Assembly (NCBI GenBank): GCA_017526725.1
Contig: JAFXRA010000030.1
Location: 1 to 12,909, forward strand
Direction of reading: 5' to 3'
From: Candidatus Rifleibacteriota bacterium
GTDB lineage: Bacteria > Riflebacteria > Ozemobacteria > Ozemobacterales > Ozemobacteraceae
DNA length: 12,909 nucleotides
Position numbers and translations under genes: made by a program. Under the pieces are notes generated by a model. That model had not been told where the DNA came from, did no database searches, and saw nothing but the letters and a program-made list of their open reading frames with translations. Each line of letters begins with the position of its first letter. Position 1 is the first letter of the stretch. Shown here in pieces: positions 1 to 6,593 of the stretch.

Positions 1-84
1 AAATATGGTGAAGTAGATGGTTCTAAGGCAATTCCAAGCTTTTCTAAGCCAAATCGCGGCTCTTGGAAGAAGTATTTTTTCTAG
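1..84 (+). CDS. 3' end of an unidentified protein gene (partial)
   Basis: The first frame is open from the window edge to a TAG at 82-84 and gives 27 residues ending in GSWKKYFF. The codons look coding (many GNN and AAG/AAA codons), and the stop lies just before a heptad repeat tract, as expected at a gene end. Too little is visible to name a family. It converges on the DUF3109 gene, whose stop is at 121-123. The opposite strand is also open over this stretch, but it begins right after a TGA at 88-90 with no start codon, so the + reading is preferred. Confidence 0.5.
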   Translation, partial: KYGEVDGSKAIPSFSKPNRGSWKKYFF

Positions 85-93
85 CTCTCAATT

Positions 94-128
94 CACTCAC
101 CACCAACCACTAGTCACCAATCACCTCA
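94..128. repeat. Heptanucleotide tandem tract, CACNNNN x5
   Basis: Five consecutive 7-bp units, CACTCAC, CACCAAC, CACTAGT, CACCAAT and CACCTCA, share CAC at the start of each unit. The tract fills the gap between two convergent genes and runs into the stop and last codons of the minus-strand gene. It is the near reverse complement of the tract at 3362-3392 (27 of 30 bases agree). It resembles the short tandemly repeated heptamers described in some cyanobacteria and other genomes; its function is unknown. Confidence 0.7.
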
Positions 129-684
129 ATCTTTGTTTGGCATATTCTTCTCTCACCGCTTCAACCCACTTGGGCCCGAATATTTCCGATAGATAGTCAG
201 AGAATGCCAAGAGTATAGGTTGTGGATTCTTCTTTGATTTGCAGAATTCCGGCAGATAGCAGTTTATTATCCAGCCCACAGGTGTGCTTTTAATAATTAA
301 AGGGAAAAGTGAGCACCATAGCGGTTTTAAATCCAGAACATTCTTTTTGGCTTTAAGACAGTAATCGTGAAGGGAGCATAATACTATTCCTTCTTTATTG
401 ATGAATGAAAGAGGGCAGGGGGTGTTGTGGGCCCCTTCAACTATATGAAGGTCGCCATGCTTGTCTTTGATAGTTATTCCCTTTTCCAGAAGAGTCAAAT
501 TCTCTTTTGAAAGCATATTGGAAACATTCTTTAAATTATTCTTTATATTTTTTTCTTCATCTTCAGTAATAGGAGAGCCAATATCTCCGTATTGGCAGCA
601 TTTGCCTTTACATTGGCTTAAGTCGCATTCAAATTTTGTATCCCATACTTCATCAGAGATAATAACATTACCAATTAATTTCAT
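121..684 (-). CDS. DUF3109 family cysteine-rich protein
   Basis: The predicted protein has 187 aa. It has the hallmark N-terminal cysteine cluster of DUF3109/YkgJ-like proteins: C20-x4-C25-x3-C29-C30 within FECDLSQCKGKCC, followed by YGDIGSP. Further cysteines at about 90, 103, 109 and 124 (CPLSF, LCSLHDYC, LWCSLFP) match the later conserved cysteines of the family. This pattern suggests binding of zinc or iron or an Fe-S cluster, but no biochemical role is established and none is claimed. There is no signal peptide or membrane segment, so it should be cytoplasmic. Length is typical for the family. The ATG has only a weak upstream purine run (AGGG, 11 nt away). It is transcribed divergently from the HEAT-repeat gene, and its -10 box (TATAAT at 720-725) overlaps that of its neighbour. 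Confidence 0.85.
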   Translation of the reverse strand: MKLIGNVIISDEVWDTKFECDLSQCKGKCCQYGDIGSPITEDEEKNIKNNLKNVSNMLSKENLTLLEKGITIKDKHGDLHIVEGAHNTPCPLSFINKEGIVLCSLHDYCLKAKKNVLDLKPLWCSLFPLIIKSTPVGWIINCYLPEFCKSKKNPQPILLAFSDYLSEIFGPKWVEAVREEYAKQRLR

Positions 685-719
685 TTTTATCTTTTCCCTA
701 TTTAAAAAAAATTTAAACC

Positions 720-729
720 ATTATATAAA
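720..729. promoter_or_regulatory. Overlapping divergent -10 elements
   Basis: On the minus strand a perfect TATAAT (720-725) lies 35 bp upstream of the DUF3109 ATG. On the plus strand TATAAA (724-729) lies 21 bp upstream of the HEAT-gene ATG. The two boxes overlap by two bases. No convincing -35 box is seen for either (TTTTAA and TTTAAA at the expected distances), and the 66-bp gap is very AT-rich, so the plus-strand box is the less certain one. Confidence 0.45.
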
Positions 730-750
730 TAAAGTCGATAAATTAAAACG

Positions 751-3336
751 ATGAATAATCTAGATATTGATACAATTTTAATTAGTTCGGTTGTAATACT
801 GATTATCGTAGTAATAGCACATATTTTAATACTGCGGTATAAGATGGCGCACGCCAAACTACCAGCTAATATCAGGGAAGTAGGCGGCAAAAGCCAGCAG
901 CCTGCGGTTTCTACTACCCAAAAAACTCTTAAGCAGCCTAAAATTGCTGTTGTCGAAGAAAATCATGATAACGAACATCCATTAGAATCCGCACAACCAG
1001 TAGAATCAACAGAACTGGTGCCTTCATCTCAGCCTGTTTCATCTGAGGAAAATGCTTCTTCAGATGGTTTTGATTCTTCCTTTTTCGATGAACCTCCTGT
1101 TATGTCGATGGAAGAAAAAATCAGGATTGCAGAAGAGGCTGAGGCTGCCAAAGCTGCAAAGGCTGCAGTATCTGGAGAAACAGAAAAAAAAGAAGAAGCT
1201 CCAGTAAAAGAACCTCCTAAGAAAGAAGTTCCTAAAAAAGAAGAACCCCAGGTAGAACTTGATTACCAGCTTCTTATAAGTGACCCGGTAAGTATTATCA
1301 AAAACACAAAAGCTCCTGAAAGACATAGAATAGCAGCAATGAGAGAAGCAGCTTACCAAAAGCTGGAATCTGCTGTTCCGGAACTAATAAATGCTCTCAA
1401 TGACCCGGATGAATCTGTAGCTTTGGTTGCTGCAGAAAGCTTGGGAGCTATAGGTGATGAAAGAGCTATTGCCCCTCTTTTAGAAGCTTCTAAGAAAAAT
1501 GATGATGAACTTTATAAAGTAGCAGAAGAATACTTAGGCGGGGCATTGGTTGTTGCTGGAGAACAGAATTACTACGGAAGTTCTGCGCCTAATATTCAAA
1601 ATGAAGATTCTGCACCTAGAAACTACAAAGAAATGGTAGTATTCAAGGTTGAACAGCTCCCTATAGAGTATTTCCAACCTGATGGCAGTCCTATTCCGCG
1701 CAAAGAGCTGGTTTTAAAAGGACTGAATGATAATAACGAACAGATGAGACAAATGGCGGCCAAGGCTGCTATAGGCATTGAAGAAAGCGACGAAATTGTT
1801 GAGCCGTTAAGCAAAGCTTTGACCAATACATTGGAATCTGAAGCTATAAGAGCATTGGCGGCAGAAGCTTTGGGCGGTATGGGTTCTGAAAAATCCATTG
1901 ATGCTTTAATTAAAGCTTTAAAAGACGACAATGTTGCTGTAAGATATGCTGCTGCTACAGCTTTAAGCGGCAGGAATGAGCCAAGAGTTGTTGAAGCTTT
2001 AATCGGAGCTACTAGAGATGAAGATAAGTTTGTCAGAGCTTCAGCAGCTTATGCCTTAGGGACTACAGGAGCTGCAGTTGCTTTAAAAGCTTTGATGAAA
2101 ACAGCAGAAGATGAAAATGAAGTAGTAAGATTCTCTGCTGTAAAAGCTATCGCAGGTTATTCCTTTGAAGATGTTTATAAGCGTCTTTCAGATCAGAAAA
2201 ACGGATTAGAAAGAAAGAGTCAGATTATAGCTAAAATTGAAATCCTTTCACAGTTTAAAGATGATAGAGCTACAGATATTTTGAGGAATTACTTGAATGA
2301 TAGCGATTCTGAAATCTGCTACAAAGCTTCTATGGCTTTAATGGGGCAGGAAAACCCTGAAGTTATAGAAGAACTCATAAATGCTTCAAAGAGACTTGAT
2401 CAGGAATTATATAGACTTGCTAAAGAAAATGTTGCTCCTGAAGTCTTTAATGAAGTTACAAAGTTTAATTCGGATTTTAATTTCATAAATAATTCTATAA
2501 ATGAAGCTGAAAAAGAAAAAGCTTCTAAGACTAAGGTCGAATCATCTCAAACAGCAAATGGAAATGTTCCTCCTTCAAGACGTGATGCCATTATGAATGC
2601 TGCTGAATCGGTTAAGGCTAGAAACGCCAGAAGAGGCGAAGCCGTTTTGAATATTAATCCTGATGATTATTCGGGAGAAGTTATCTTTAATGAAGATGAT
2701 TATATTCCTGATTCAAGGCAGGAAGGCAACCGCGGTTTCAACAACGAAGAACTTGATGAGGTTAAGAGAGTTCCTGAAGAAGTAGTAGTTCAGCTTGATG
2801 AAAATGATAATTCGCGTCTTCCTGCTGAAGAAGGTTATACAGAAGAAACCTATGATAATAATTATGCAGAAGAAGTTTACCCGGAACCTGTTGAACAGGC
2901 TAATTATGTTGAAATAGTCGAAGAAGAAGAATTGCCATTAGACCAGATAACCGGCTTGTCTGTTGAATTCGATAGAATACGCAATAAGCTTCTTGATGAT
3001 AGCCCAACAGTAAGAGGAAGTGCTGCTAACACTCTTGGTAATTATCCCCAGAGCAGAGAATCTATTATACTTCTGCGCGGTGCATTGAAAGATAGGAATG
3101 AACTGGTCAGAGCTGCTGCGGTTAAAGCTCTTGGTAGAATCGCCAATATGGATGCTTTAAAGCTTATTTTAACTTGCGAAAGAGATATGTCTACCGAAGT
3201 TCGATATGCTGTAGTCAAGGCTTTGGCAGATATTCCAGATTATTCGGCCGAAGAAGCTCTTAAGAGAATGGCTAACGGCGACATTTCAATCGACGTTAAG
3301 AGAAACGCCCGCCTCGCCTTGGAAAAACATAATTAA
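751..3336 (+). CDS. Membrane-anchored HEAT-repeat (PBS lyase-type) scaffold protein
   Basis: The predicted protein has 861 aa. Residues about 8-30 are a hydrophobic N-terminal anchor, followed by positive residues (RYKMAHAK), which favours a cytoplasmic body. Residues 40-170 are a low-complexity Pro/Glu/Lys linker with KEEPPKKE-like runs. Alpha-helical HEAT repeats then occur in three blocks: about 172-270, 315-560 and 733-861. Typical repeat signatures are VRYAAATAL, VRASAAYALG and VRAAAVKALG. The last two blocks are separated by an acidic, probably disordered stretch (about 580-730). HEAT solenoids bind proteins, so a scaffold or adaptor role at the inner membrane is inferred; no catalytic motif is visible and the partner is unknown. 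It stands alone on the + strand, has no clear Shine-Dalgarno sequence before its ATG, and ends at its own terminator hairpin. HEAT repeats also occur in phycobilisome-lyase relatives, but nothing supports a lyase function. Confidence 0.85.
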   Translation: MNNLDIDTILISSVVILIIVVIAHILILRYKMAHAKLPANIREVGGKSQQPAVSTTQKTLKQPKIAVVEENHDNEHPLESAQPVESTELVPSSQPVSSEENASSDGFDSSFFDEPPVMSMEEKIRIAEEAEAAKAAKAAVSGETEKKEEAPVKEPPKKEVPKKEEPQVELDYQLLISDPVSIIKNTKAPERHRIAAMREAAYQKLESAVPELINALNDPDESVALVAAESLGAIGDERAIAPLLEASKKNDDELYKVAEEYLGGALVVAGEQNYYGSSAPNIQNEDSAPRNYKEMVVFKVEQLPIEYFQPDGSPIPRKELVLKGLNDNNEQMRQMAAKAAIGIEESDEIVEPLSKALTNTLESEAIRALAAEALGGMGSEKSIDALIKALKDDNVAVRYAAATALSGRNEPRVVEALIGATRDEDKFVRASAAYALGTTGAAVALKALMKTAEDENEVVRFSAVKAIAGYSFEDVYKRLSDQKNGLERKSQIIAKIEILSQFKDDRATDILRNYLNDSDSEICYKASMALMGQENPEVIEELINASKRLDQELYRLAKENVAPEVFNEVTKFNSDFNFINNSINEAEKEKASKTKVESSQTANGNVPPSRRDAIMNAAESVKARNARRGEAVLNINPDDYSGEVIFNEDDYIPDSRQEGNRGFNNEELDEVKRVPEEVVVQLDENDNSRLPAEEGYTEETYDNNYAEEVYPEPVEQANYVEIVEEEELPLDQITGLSVEFDRIRNKLLDDSPTVRGSAANTLGNYPQSRESIILLRGALKDRNELVRAAAVKALGRIANMDALKLILTCERDMSTEVRYAVVKALADIPDYSAEEALKRMANGDISIDVKRNARLALEKHN

Positions 3337-3361
3337 AGCCAAGCTTTGCTTGGCTTTAATT
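3331..3361 (+). terminator. Rho-independent-like terminator of the HEAT-repeat gene
   Basis: A perfect 14-bp stem (AATTAAAGCCAAGC at 3331-3344, GCTTGGCTTTAATT at 3348-3361) closes a TTT loop. The left arm contains the TAA stop codon at 3334-3336. Only the T-rich bases in the right arm serve as a tail, so it may be a weak terminator or an mRNA 3'-end stabiliser. Confidence 0.65.
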
Positions 3362-3392
3362 GTGATTGGTGGTTAGTGATTGGTGGTGAGTG
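3362..3392. repeat. Heptanucleotide tandem tract, GTGNNNN x4
   Basis: The units are GTGATTG, GTGGTTA, GTGATTG and GTGGTGA, followed by GTG. The tract begins at the base after the terminator stem of the HEAT-repeat gene. It is an inverted, 27/30 match to the tract at 94-123, so the DUF3109/HEAT gene pair is bracketed by inverted copies. Confidence 0.75.
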
Positions 3393-3480
3393 CCCTAAAG
3401 CCTCCACTTGAGGGGAGGTGGCTTGCAAAGCAAGCCGGAGGGGTGACCGAGCTAGAGTTGACCTTGTTTAGCGTAAGCGT
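3393..3480 (+). repeat. Mosaic dispersed repeat, copy 1
   Basis: This copy contains CTAAAGC, a CCTCC/GGAGG stem (3401-3405 with 3414-3418), the hairpin GGCTTGC-AAA-GCAAGCC (3420-3436), CGGAGGGGTGACC, and ACCTTGTTTAGCG followed by AGCGT. The same framework reappears at 11249-11389, and in reverse at 11461-11513, with different internal hairpins. It resembles the GC-rich 'cctcccctcaaggggagg' type of intergenic repeat seen in many bacterial genomes. No open reading frame is supported here. Confidence 0.65.
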
Positions 3481-3484
3481 AGAT

Positions 3485-3608
3485 ATGTCCGTCAGGACAT
3501 TACATTAATAACCTAGGGTGTCGAAGACACCCTAGGGATAGACCTCTCTCAAAATCCTCGTCCGATAGGACGATACTATAAGCCCAAGGGCATCGTTGAT
3601 GCCCTTGG
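3485..3608. repeat. Two tandem hairpin pairs (small stem plus 11-bp stem), about 73-bp period
   Basis: Unit 1 has ATGTCC-GTCA-GGACAT (3485-3500) then an 11-bp stem CCTAGGGTGTC closing GAA (3512-3536). Unit 2 has TCGTCC-GATA-GGACGA (3558-3573) then CCAAGGGCATC closing GTT (3584-3608). Spacing between small and large stems is 11 and 10 nt. The stems differ in sequence but every change is matched by its partner, so fold rather than sequence is repeated. No gene is supported in this stretch. Confidence 0.7.
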
Positions 3609-3618
3609 AAAATGAAAT

Positions 3619-3650
3619 AGCGCCCCTAAAACGGGGCGCTTTAGTTTTAT
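3619..3650 (+). terminator. GC-rich hairpin with T-rich tail
   Basis: The stem AGCGCCCC (3619-3626) pairs with GGGGCGCT (3633-3640) around TAAAAC and is followed by TTAGTTTTAT. This is the only hairpin of the chain with a terminator-like tail. It could stop any transcript reading through from upstream before the FmdE-like gene. Confidence 0.55.
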
Positions 3651-3660
3651 ATCATCTATT

Positions 3661-3714
3661 CCGTGGGTATCTAACGATACCCACGGTTAATAATGTAGTG
3701 ACCTTTCGGTCACT
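3661..3714. repeat. Third 11-bp hairpin and a 7-bp hairpin
   Basis: CCGTGGGTATC (3661-3671) pairs with 3676-3686 around TAAC, the third stem of the pattern CCNNGGGNNTC. AGTGACC-TTTC-GGTCACT (3697-3714) follows. Together with the preceding hairpins these fill the gene-free region up to the promoter of the FmdE-like gene. Confidence 0.7.
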
Positions 3715-3773
3715 TTGGGAGCATCGGGGACAAGAAGATTTGGCCGATGGTTGTGGCAAAAGCCTATAAAATC

Positions 3774-3782
3774 TGATATAAT
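3774..3782 (+). promoter_or_regulatory. Extended -10 promoter of the FmdE-like gene
   Basis: TGATATAAT is a perfect TGN-TATAAT extended -10. The -35 candidates are poor (TGGCAA at 17 bp, TTGTGG at 20 bp), as is common when the extended motif is present. Transcription would start near 3789-3790, leaving a leader of about 33 nt that contains the ribosome binding site. Confidence 0.6.
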
Positions 3783-3812
3783 AGTCAAAAATATATATCA
3801 GATAGGATTTAA

Positions 3813-3818
3813 AAGGAG
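3813..3818 (+). promoter_or_regulatory. Shine-Dalgarno site that fixes the TTG start
   Basis: AAGGAG ends 4 nt before the TTG at 3823-3825. The ATG at 3830-3832 is out of frame with the FmdE-like protein, so the site points to the TTG. The in-frame upstream TTG at 3715 would sit beside a hairpin and ahead of the promoter, so it is not used here. Confidence 0.6.
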
Positions 3819-3822
3819 CAGA

Positions 3823-4422
3823 TTGAATAATGAAGAATTCTTACAGCTTGTCGAAAAAGTTTTCGCTTTCCATACTAAAAGAGCCCCTGGTATTGCTGTT
3901 TCAGTAGAAATGGTTAACCAGGCAAAAGAACGCTTAGGCGATGTTCCAAAACTTTGTGCAATTACCGAAACAAGAGCTTGTATGCCAGATGCCATACAAT
4001 ATATGCTTGGTTGCACCATTGGTAACGGTGAATTAAAAATATTAGAATCCATTGGTCGTTTTGCTCTGACTCTTTATGATCGCAAATCTGGAAAAGGCGT
4101 TCGCATATATGTAGACCAGAACAAGATTGATAAAGAAAAGTATTCTGAATTATATAAGTTTTTCAGAAGAGAACGTTCACCTGAAGTAAAAAATTTTGGT
4201 CCCGAAAGAAAGACCTCAAATGCTTTGGTTATTCAGCAGTTGGTAGATTGCGGCAGAAATATTTTTACATTAGAAGATGTAATTGTTACTGATACTGAAA
4301 AGCCGCCTATTCTTGATTGCGGTATCTGTGAAAAATGCGGAGAATCCTTTTTCAAGCATCAACCCGATGATAAGCTATGCAAGTATTGCTCTGGAGAACT
4401 TGCTTATTACAAAAAAGCATGA
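3823..4422 (+). CDS. FmdE-like protein with C-terminal zinc ribbon
   Basis: From the TTG at 3823 the protein has 199 aa. An FmdE-type domain (formylmethanofuran dehydrogenase subunit E relatives) fills residues about 8-150. FHTKRAPGIA (16-25) corresponds to the family's FHGHxCPG motif and ACMPDAIQYMLGCTIGNGEL to its CxxDAIQxxxGCTxGxG motif. A C-terminal zinc ribbon follows, with C169-x2-C172 and C186-x2-C189. In this copy the second His and the Cys of the first motif are replaced by Lys and Ala, so metal binding there is probably altered. The protein is cytoplasmic. Family members in bacteria are often near molybdenum or metal-related genes, but no such neighbour is here, so the role is unknown. 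The gene is monocistronic, with its own promoter, and is convergent with lepA. Confidence 0.75.
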   Translation: MNNEEFLQLVEKVFAFHTKRAPGIAVSVEMVNQAKERLGDVPKLCAITETRACMPDAIQYMLGCTIGNGELKILESIGRFALTLYDRKSGKGVRIYVDQNKIDKEKYSELYKFFRRERSPEVKNFGPERKTSNALVIQQLVDCGRNIFTLEDVIVTDTEKPPILDCGICEKCGESFFKHQPDDKLCKYCSGELAYYKKA

Positions 4423-4435
4423 AGTTTCGTTTGAT

Positions 4436-4509
4436 GAAGACCCCTTTTGTCTGCCTTGCGGCAGCCACTTCCCCCAACAGCTAGTGCTTTTGGGGAAGGT
4501 CTTCTTTTC
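4436..4509 (+). terminator. Branched hairpin after the FmdE-like gene, possible terminator
   Basis: An outer stem GAAGAC/GTCTTC (4436-4441 with 4499-4504) encloses two hairpins: CTGCC-TTGC-GGCAG (4451-4464) and CTTCCCC/GGGGAAG (4468-4474 with 4492-4498). TTTTC follows directly, starting 82 nt after the stop codon. The fold is a three-way junction if all stems form; a terminator role is inferred from position and the short T run. Confidence 0.4.
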
Positions 4510-4513
4510 TTCC

Positions 4514-4543
4514 GATGCTTCCCCACTTTCGTGGGGCAGCATC
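4514..4543. repeat. Interrupted 12-bp hairpin
   Basis: GATGCT (4514-4519) and CCCCAC (4521-4526) pair with GTGGGG (4531-4536) and AGCATC (4538-4543) around a TTTC loop, with one T/C mismatch between the two stems. The TTTC loop is shared with the hairpin at 3697-3714. Confidence 0.6.
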
Positions 4544-4569
4544 TTCTGAAAAAGCAGAGACTTTCGCCA

Positions 4570-4620
4570 GCTAAAACAATCCCCTAAGCTCTACGCTCTG
4601 CTGCTCTGTGCTCTAAAAAA
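4570..4620. repeat. Heptad cassette, copy 1
   Basis: GCTAAAACAATCCCCT (4570-4585) is followed by AGCTCTA, CGCTCTG, CTGCTCT and GTGCTCT (4587-4614), then an A run. Copy 2 at 4681-4733 has the same 16-bp head and A-run end but different heptads. Confidence 0.7.
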
Positions 4621-4659
4621 CTGGATTACCACGCAATCTTCGATTGCTCGCAATGACAG
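4621..4659. repeat. Palindromic intergenic repeat ending in TCGCAATGACAG
   Basis: CTGGATTACC begins the element, the hairpin GCAATC-TTC-GATTGC (4633-4647) sits in its centre, and TCGCAATGACAG ends it. The outer ends are imperfectly complementary (CTG with CAG, ATTAC with GCAAT). This closely resembles the widespread 'GGATTGC...TCGCAATGACAG' intergenic repeat of many bacterial genomes. It separates the two heptad cassettes. Confidence 0.6.
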
Positions 4660-4680
4660 TTATGACAGATACTTGCGATT

Positions 4681-4733
4681 GCTAAAACAATCCCCTTATC
4701 CCTCATCTCTTCTCTCTTATCTCTTAAAAAAAA
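4681..4733. repeat. Heptad cassette, copy 2
   Basis: GCTAAAACAATCCCCT (4681-4696) is identical to the head at 4570-4585. It is followed by ATCCCTC, ATCTCTT, CTCTCTT and ATCTCTT (4698-4725), then eight As that also form part of the bidirectional terminator. Confidence 0.7.
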
Positions 4734-4760
4734 CGCCTGATAATATCAGGCGTTTTTTTT
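4726..4760. terminator. Bidirectional rho-independent terminator
   Basis: Eight As, the stem CGCCTGA (4734-4740), loop TAATA, TCAGGCG (4746-4752) and eight Ts form a textbook terminator in both directions. It serves the lepA operon on the minus strand. On the plus strand it stops transcripts from the FmdE-like gene. The T run overlaps the lepA stop codon (4759-4761). Confidence 0.9.
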
Positions 4761-6561
4761 AGTCTTCATCAGGTTTCAAAACCGCCATAAATGCTTTCTG
4801 CGGTATTTCAACATTGCCAACCATCTTCATGCGCTTCTTGCCTTCTTTTTGTTTTTCAAGAAGTTTGCGCTTTCTAGTGATGTCACCGCCGTAACACTTG
4901 GCTAAAACGTCTTTTCTAACTGGTGCTATGTTTTCGCGGGCTATAATCTTTGCCCCAATTGCTGCCTGCAACGGAATCTGGAACTGATGGCGAGGAATAA
5001 GCTTTCTTAATTTTGTAATAACGTTTCTTCCTCTGTATTCTGCTTTGTCCTTATGGCAAAGGAAGGAGAGAGCATCAACTTTGTCACCGTTTACCAGTAT
5101 TTCAACTCTTGAAATGTTTGAAGCACGGTATCCGATATTTTCATAATCAAGTGATGCATAGCCTCTGGTTCGGCTCTTCAGTTTGTCATAGAAGTCTACG
5201 ATTATTTCTGAAAGCGGCAGGTCGAAAGAGATAGATACGCGGTTTTCAGAAATAAATTCCATGGTGTCCATAACGCCGCGGCGTTCTTTGGCTAGTTCCA
5301 TAATAGTGCCGATGAATTCTTTAGGCATAAATATGGTTGCATGAACAAAGGGCTCTCTGATCTCTTCAATCTTGGTTAAATCAGGAAGTTTCGACGGAGA
5401 ATCTATTTCTATTACAGACCCGTCAACCAGCTTAACTTGATAAATAACGTTAGGAGCTGTAGTTACCAGATCTAAATCATATTCTCTTTCAAGGCGTTCT
5501 TGTATGATTTCCATATGAAGAAGGCCTAAAAATCCGCATCTGAAACCGAAACCCAAGGCTAGAGAGTTTTCTGGAAAATAAGAAAGGCTTGCATCGTTCA
5601 AAGTAAGCTTTTCAAGAGCCGTTCTTAAATCATTGAAGGCATTGGTTTCAACAGGATACAAACCACAGAATACCATCTGTTTCGCTTTCTGGAACCCAGG
5701 TATTGGTTCTACATCCTTGAACTTTTCTAAAACTACTGTATCACCGATGTGAACCTGTCTCATTTCTTTTATGGTTGCATCGAAAAAGCCGACTTTACCA
5801 GTTTCCAGACTGTCTGTAAGGGTCATCTTAGGCGTAAATACGCCCGTTTCAATAACTTCAAAGGATTCTTCTGTTTCTTTGAATTTGATTCTGTCACCTT
5901 TTTTTATGCAGCCGTCGACAATTCTAATATAGACAATTACGCCTTTATAAGAATCATAAACAGCATCAAATACTAAGGCTCTTAATGGTTTTTCTTCTTC
6001 GCCTTTGGGTGCAGGAATTCTTGAAACGATAGCTTCTAGAAGTTCCGGAACGCCTGTTCCTTCTTTTGCTGAAACTAATAATGCGTCTGAACAGTCGACG
6101 CCAATTAGATTTTCGATTTCTTCTTTAACTTTATCAGGGTCAGAAGAGGGTAAATCTATTTTATTGATTACCGGTATTATTTCTAAGTCGTTTGCTATAG
6201 CTAAAGTAGCATTGGCCATAGTTTGGGCTTCAACGCCCTGAGTAGCATCAACTACTAGCAAAGCACCTTCACAAGCAGCAATAGAACGAGATACTTCGTA
6301 AGAAAAGTCTACATGCCCTGGGGTGTCAATTAAATTCAAACAATATTCCTGACCATCTTTAGCAGTATAGTTCATTCTTACAGCCTGGGCTTTAATCGTG
6401 ATTCCACGTTCTTTTTCAAGATCCATAGAATCAAGAAGCTGGTCTTTCATTTCACGTTTGCTGACGGTTGAAGTAAACTCGATTAAACGGTCGGCCAAGG
6501 TTGATTTTCCATGGTCGATATGGGCTACAATACAAAAGTTGCGAATTTTATTCAGTGACAC
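4759..6561 (-). CDS. lepA: Elongation factor 4 (back-translocating GTPase LepA)
   Basis: This 600-aa protein is full length for the family. The GTPase motifs are G1 AHIDHGKS (13-20), G2 RGIT (52-55), G3 DTPGH (79-83), G4 NKID (133-136) and G5 SAKEG (164-168). EF-G-like domains follow, then the LepA-specific C-terminal domain with [18 protein letters not shown] and the end of the typical basic tail. EF4 acts on the ribosome and is linked to initiation or back-translocation under stress; it associates with the membrane in some bacteria. The start is GTG at 6559-6561, backed by AGGGAG 7 nt upstream; the next residues, [15 protein letters not shown], match the family N-terminus. It is the last gene of the gpsA operon, 32 nt after the NHL gene stop, and ends at the terminator overlapping its stop codon. 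Confidence 0.97.
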   Translation of the reverse strand: MSLNKIRNFCIVAHIDHGKSTLADRLIEFTSTVSKREMKDQLLDSMDLEKERGITIKAQAVRMNYTAKDGQEYCLNLIDTPGHVDFSYEVSRSIAACEGALLVVDATQGVEAQTMANATLAIANDLEIIPVINKIDLPSSDPDKVKEEIENLIGVDCSDALLVSAKEGTGVPELLEAIVSRIPAPKGEEEKPLRALVFDAVYDSYKGVIVYIRIVDGCIKKGDRIKFKETEESFEVIETGVFTPKMTLTDSLETGKVGFFDATIKEMRQVHIGDTVVLEKFKDVEPIPGFQKAKQMVFCGLYPVETNAFNDLRTALEKLTLNDASLSYFPENSLALGFGFRCGFLGLLHMEIIQERLEREYDLDLVTTAPNVIYQVKLVDGSVIEIDSPSKLPDLTKIEEIREPFVHATIFMPKEFIGTIMELAKERRGVMDTMEFISENRVSISFDLPLSEIIVDFYDKLKSRTRGYASLDYENIGYRASNISRVEILVNGDKVDALSFLCHKDKAEYRGRNVITKLRKLIPRHQFQIPLQAAIGAKIIARENIAPVRKDVLAKCYGGDITRKRKLLEKQKEGKKRMKMVGNVEIPQKAFMAVLKPDED

Positions 6562-6593
6562 GAGTTTACTCCCTAACTATCTTTTATTATGAT

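Noticed and set aside
1060..1359. Minus-strand open frame inside the HEAT-repeat gene
   Set aside because: Its Phe/Ser/Arg-rich product is the antisense of the Glu/Lys-rich linker; a compositional shadow.
3485..3714. CRISPR-like array of repeated palindromes
   Set aside because: The units are not direct repeats: stems differ from one to the next, spacing holds further hairpins, and no cas gene is present.
3715..3822. N-terminal extension of the FmdE-like protein from TTG 3715
   Set aside because: The stretch contains the extended -10 promoter, has no ribosome binding site and adds residues not typical of the family.
4283..4549. Small + strand gene overlapping the end of the FmdE-like gene
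   Set aside because: It is out of frame with a well-supported gene and its 3' half is repeat and hairpin DNA; no ribosome binding site or family resemblance.
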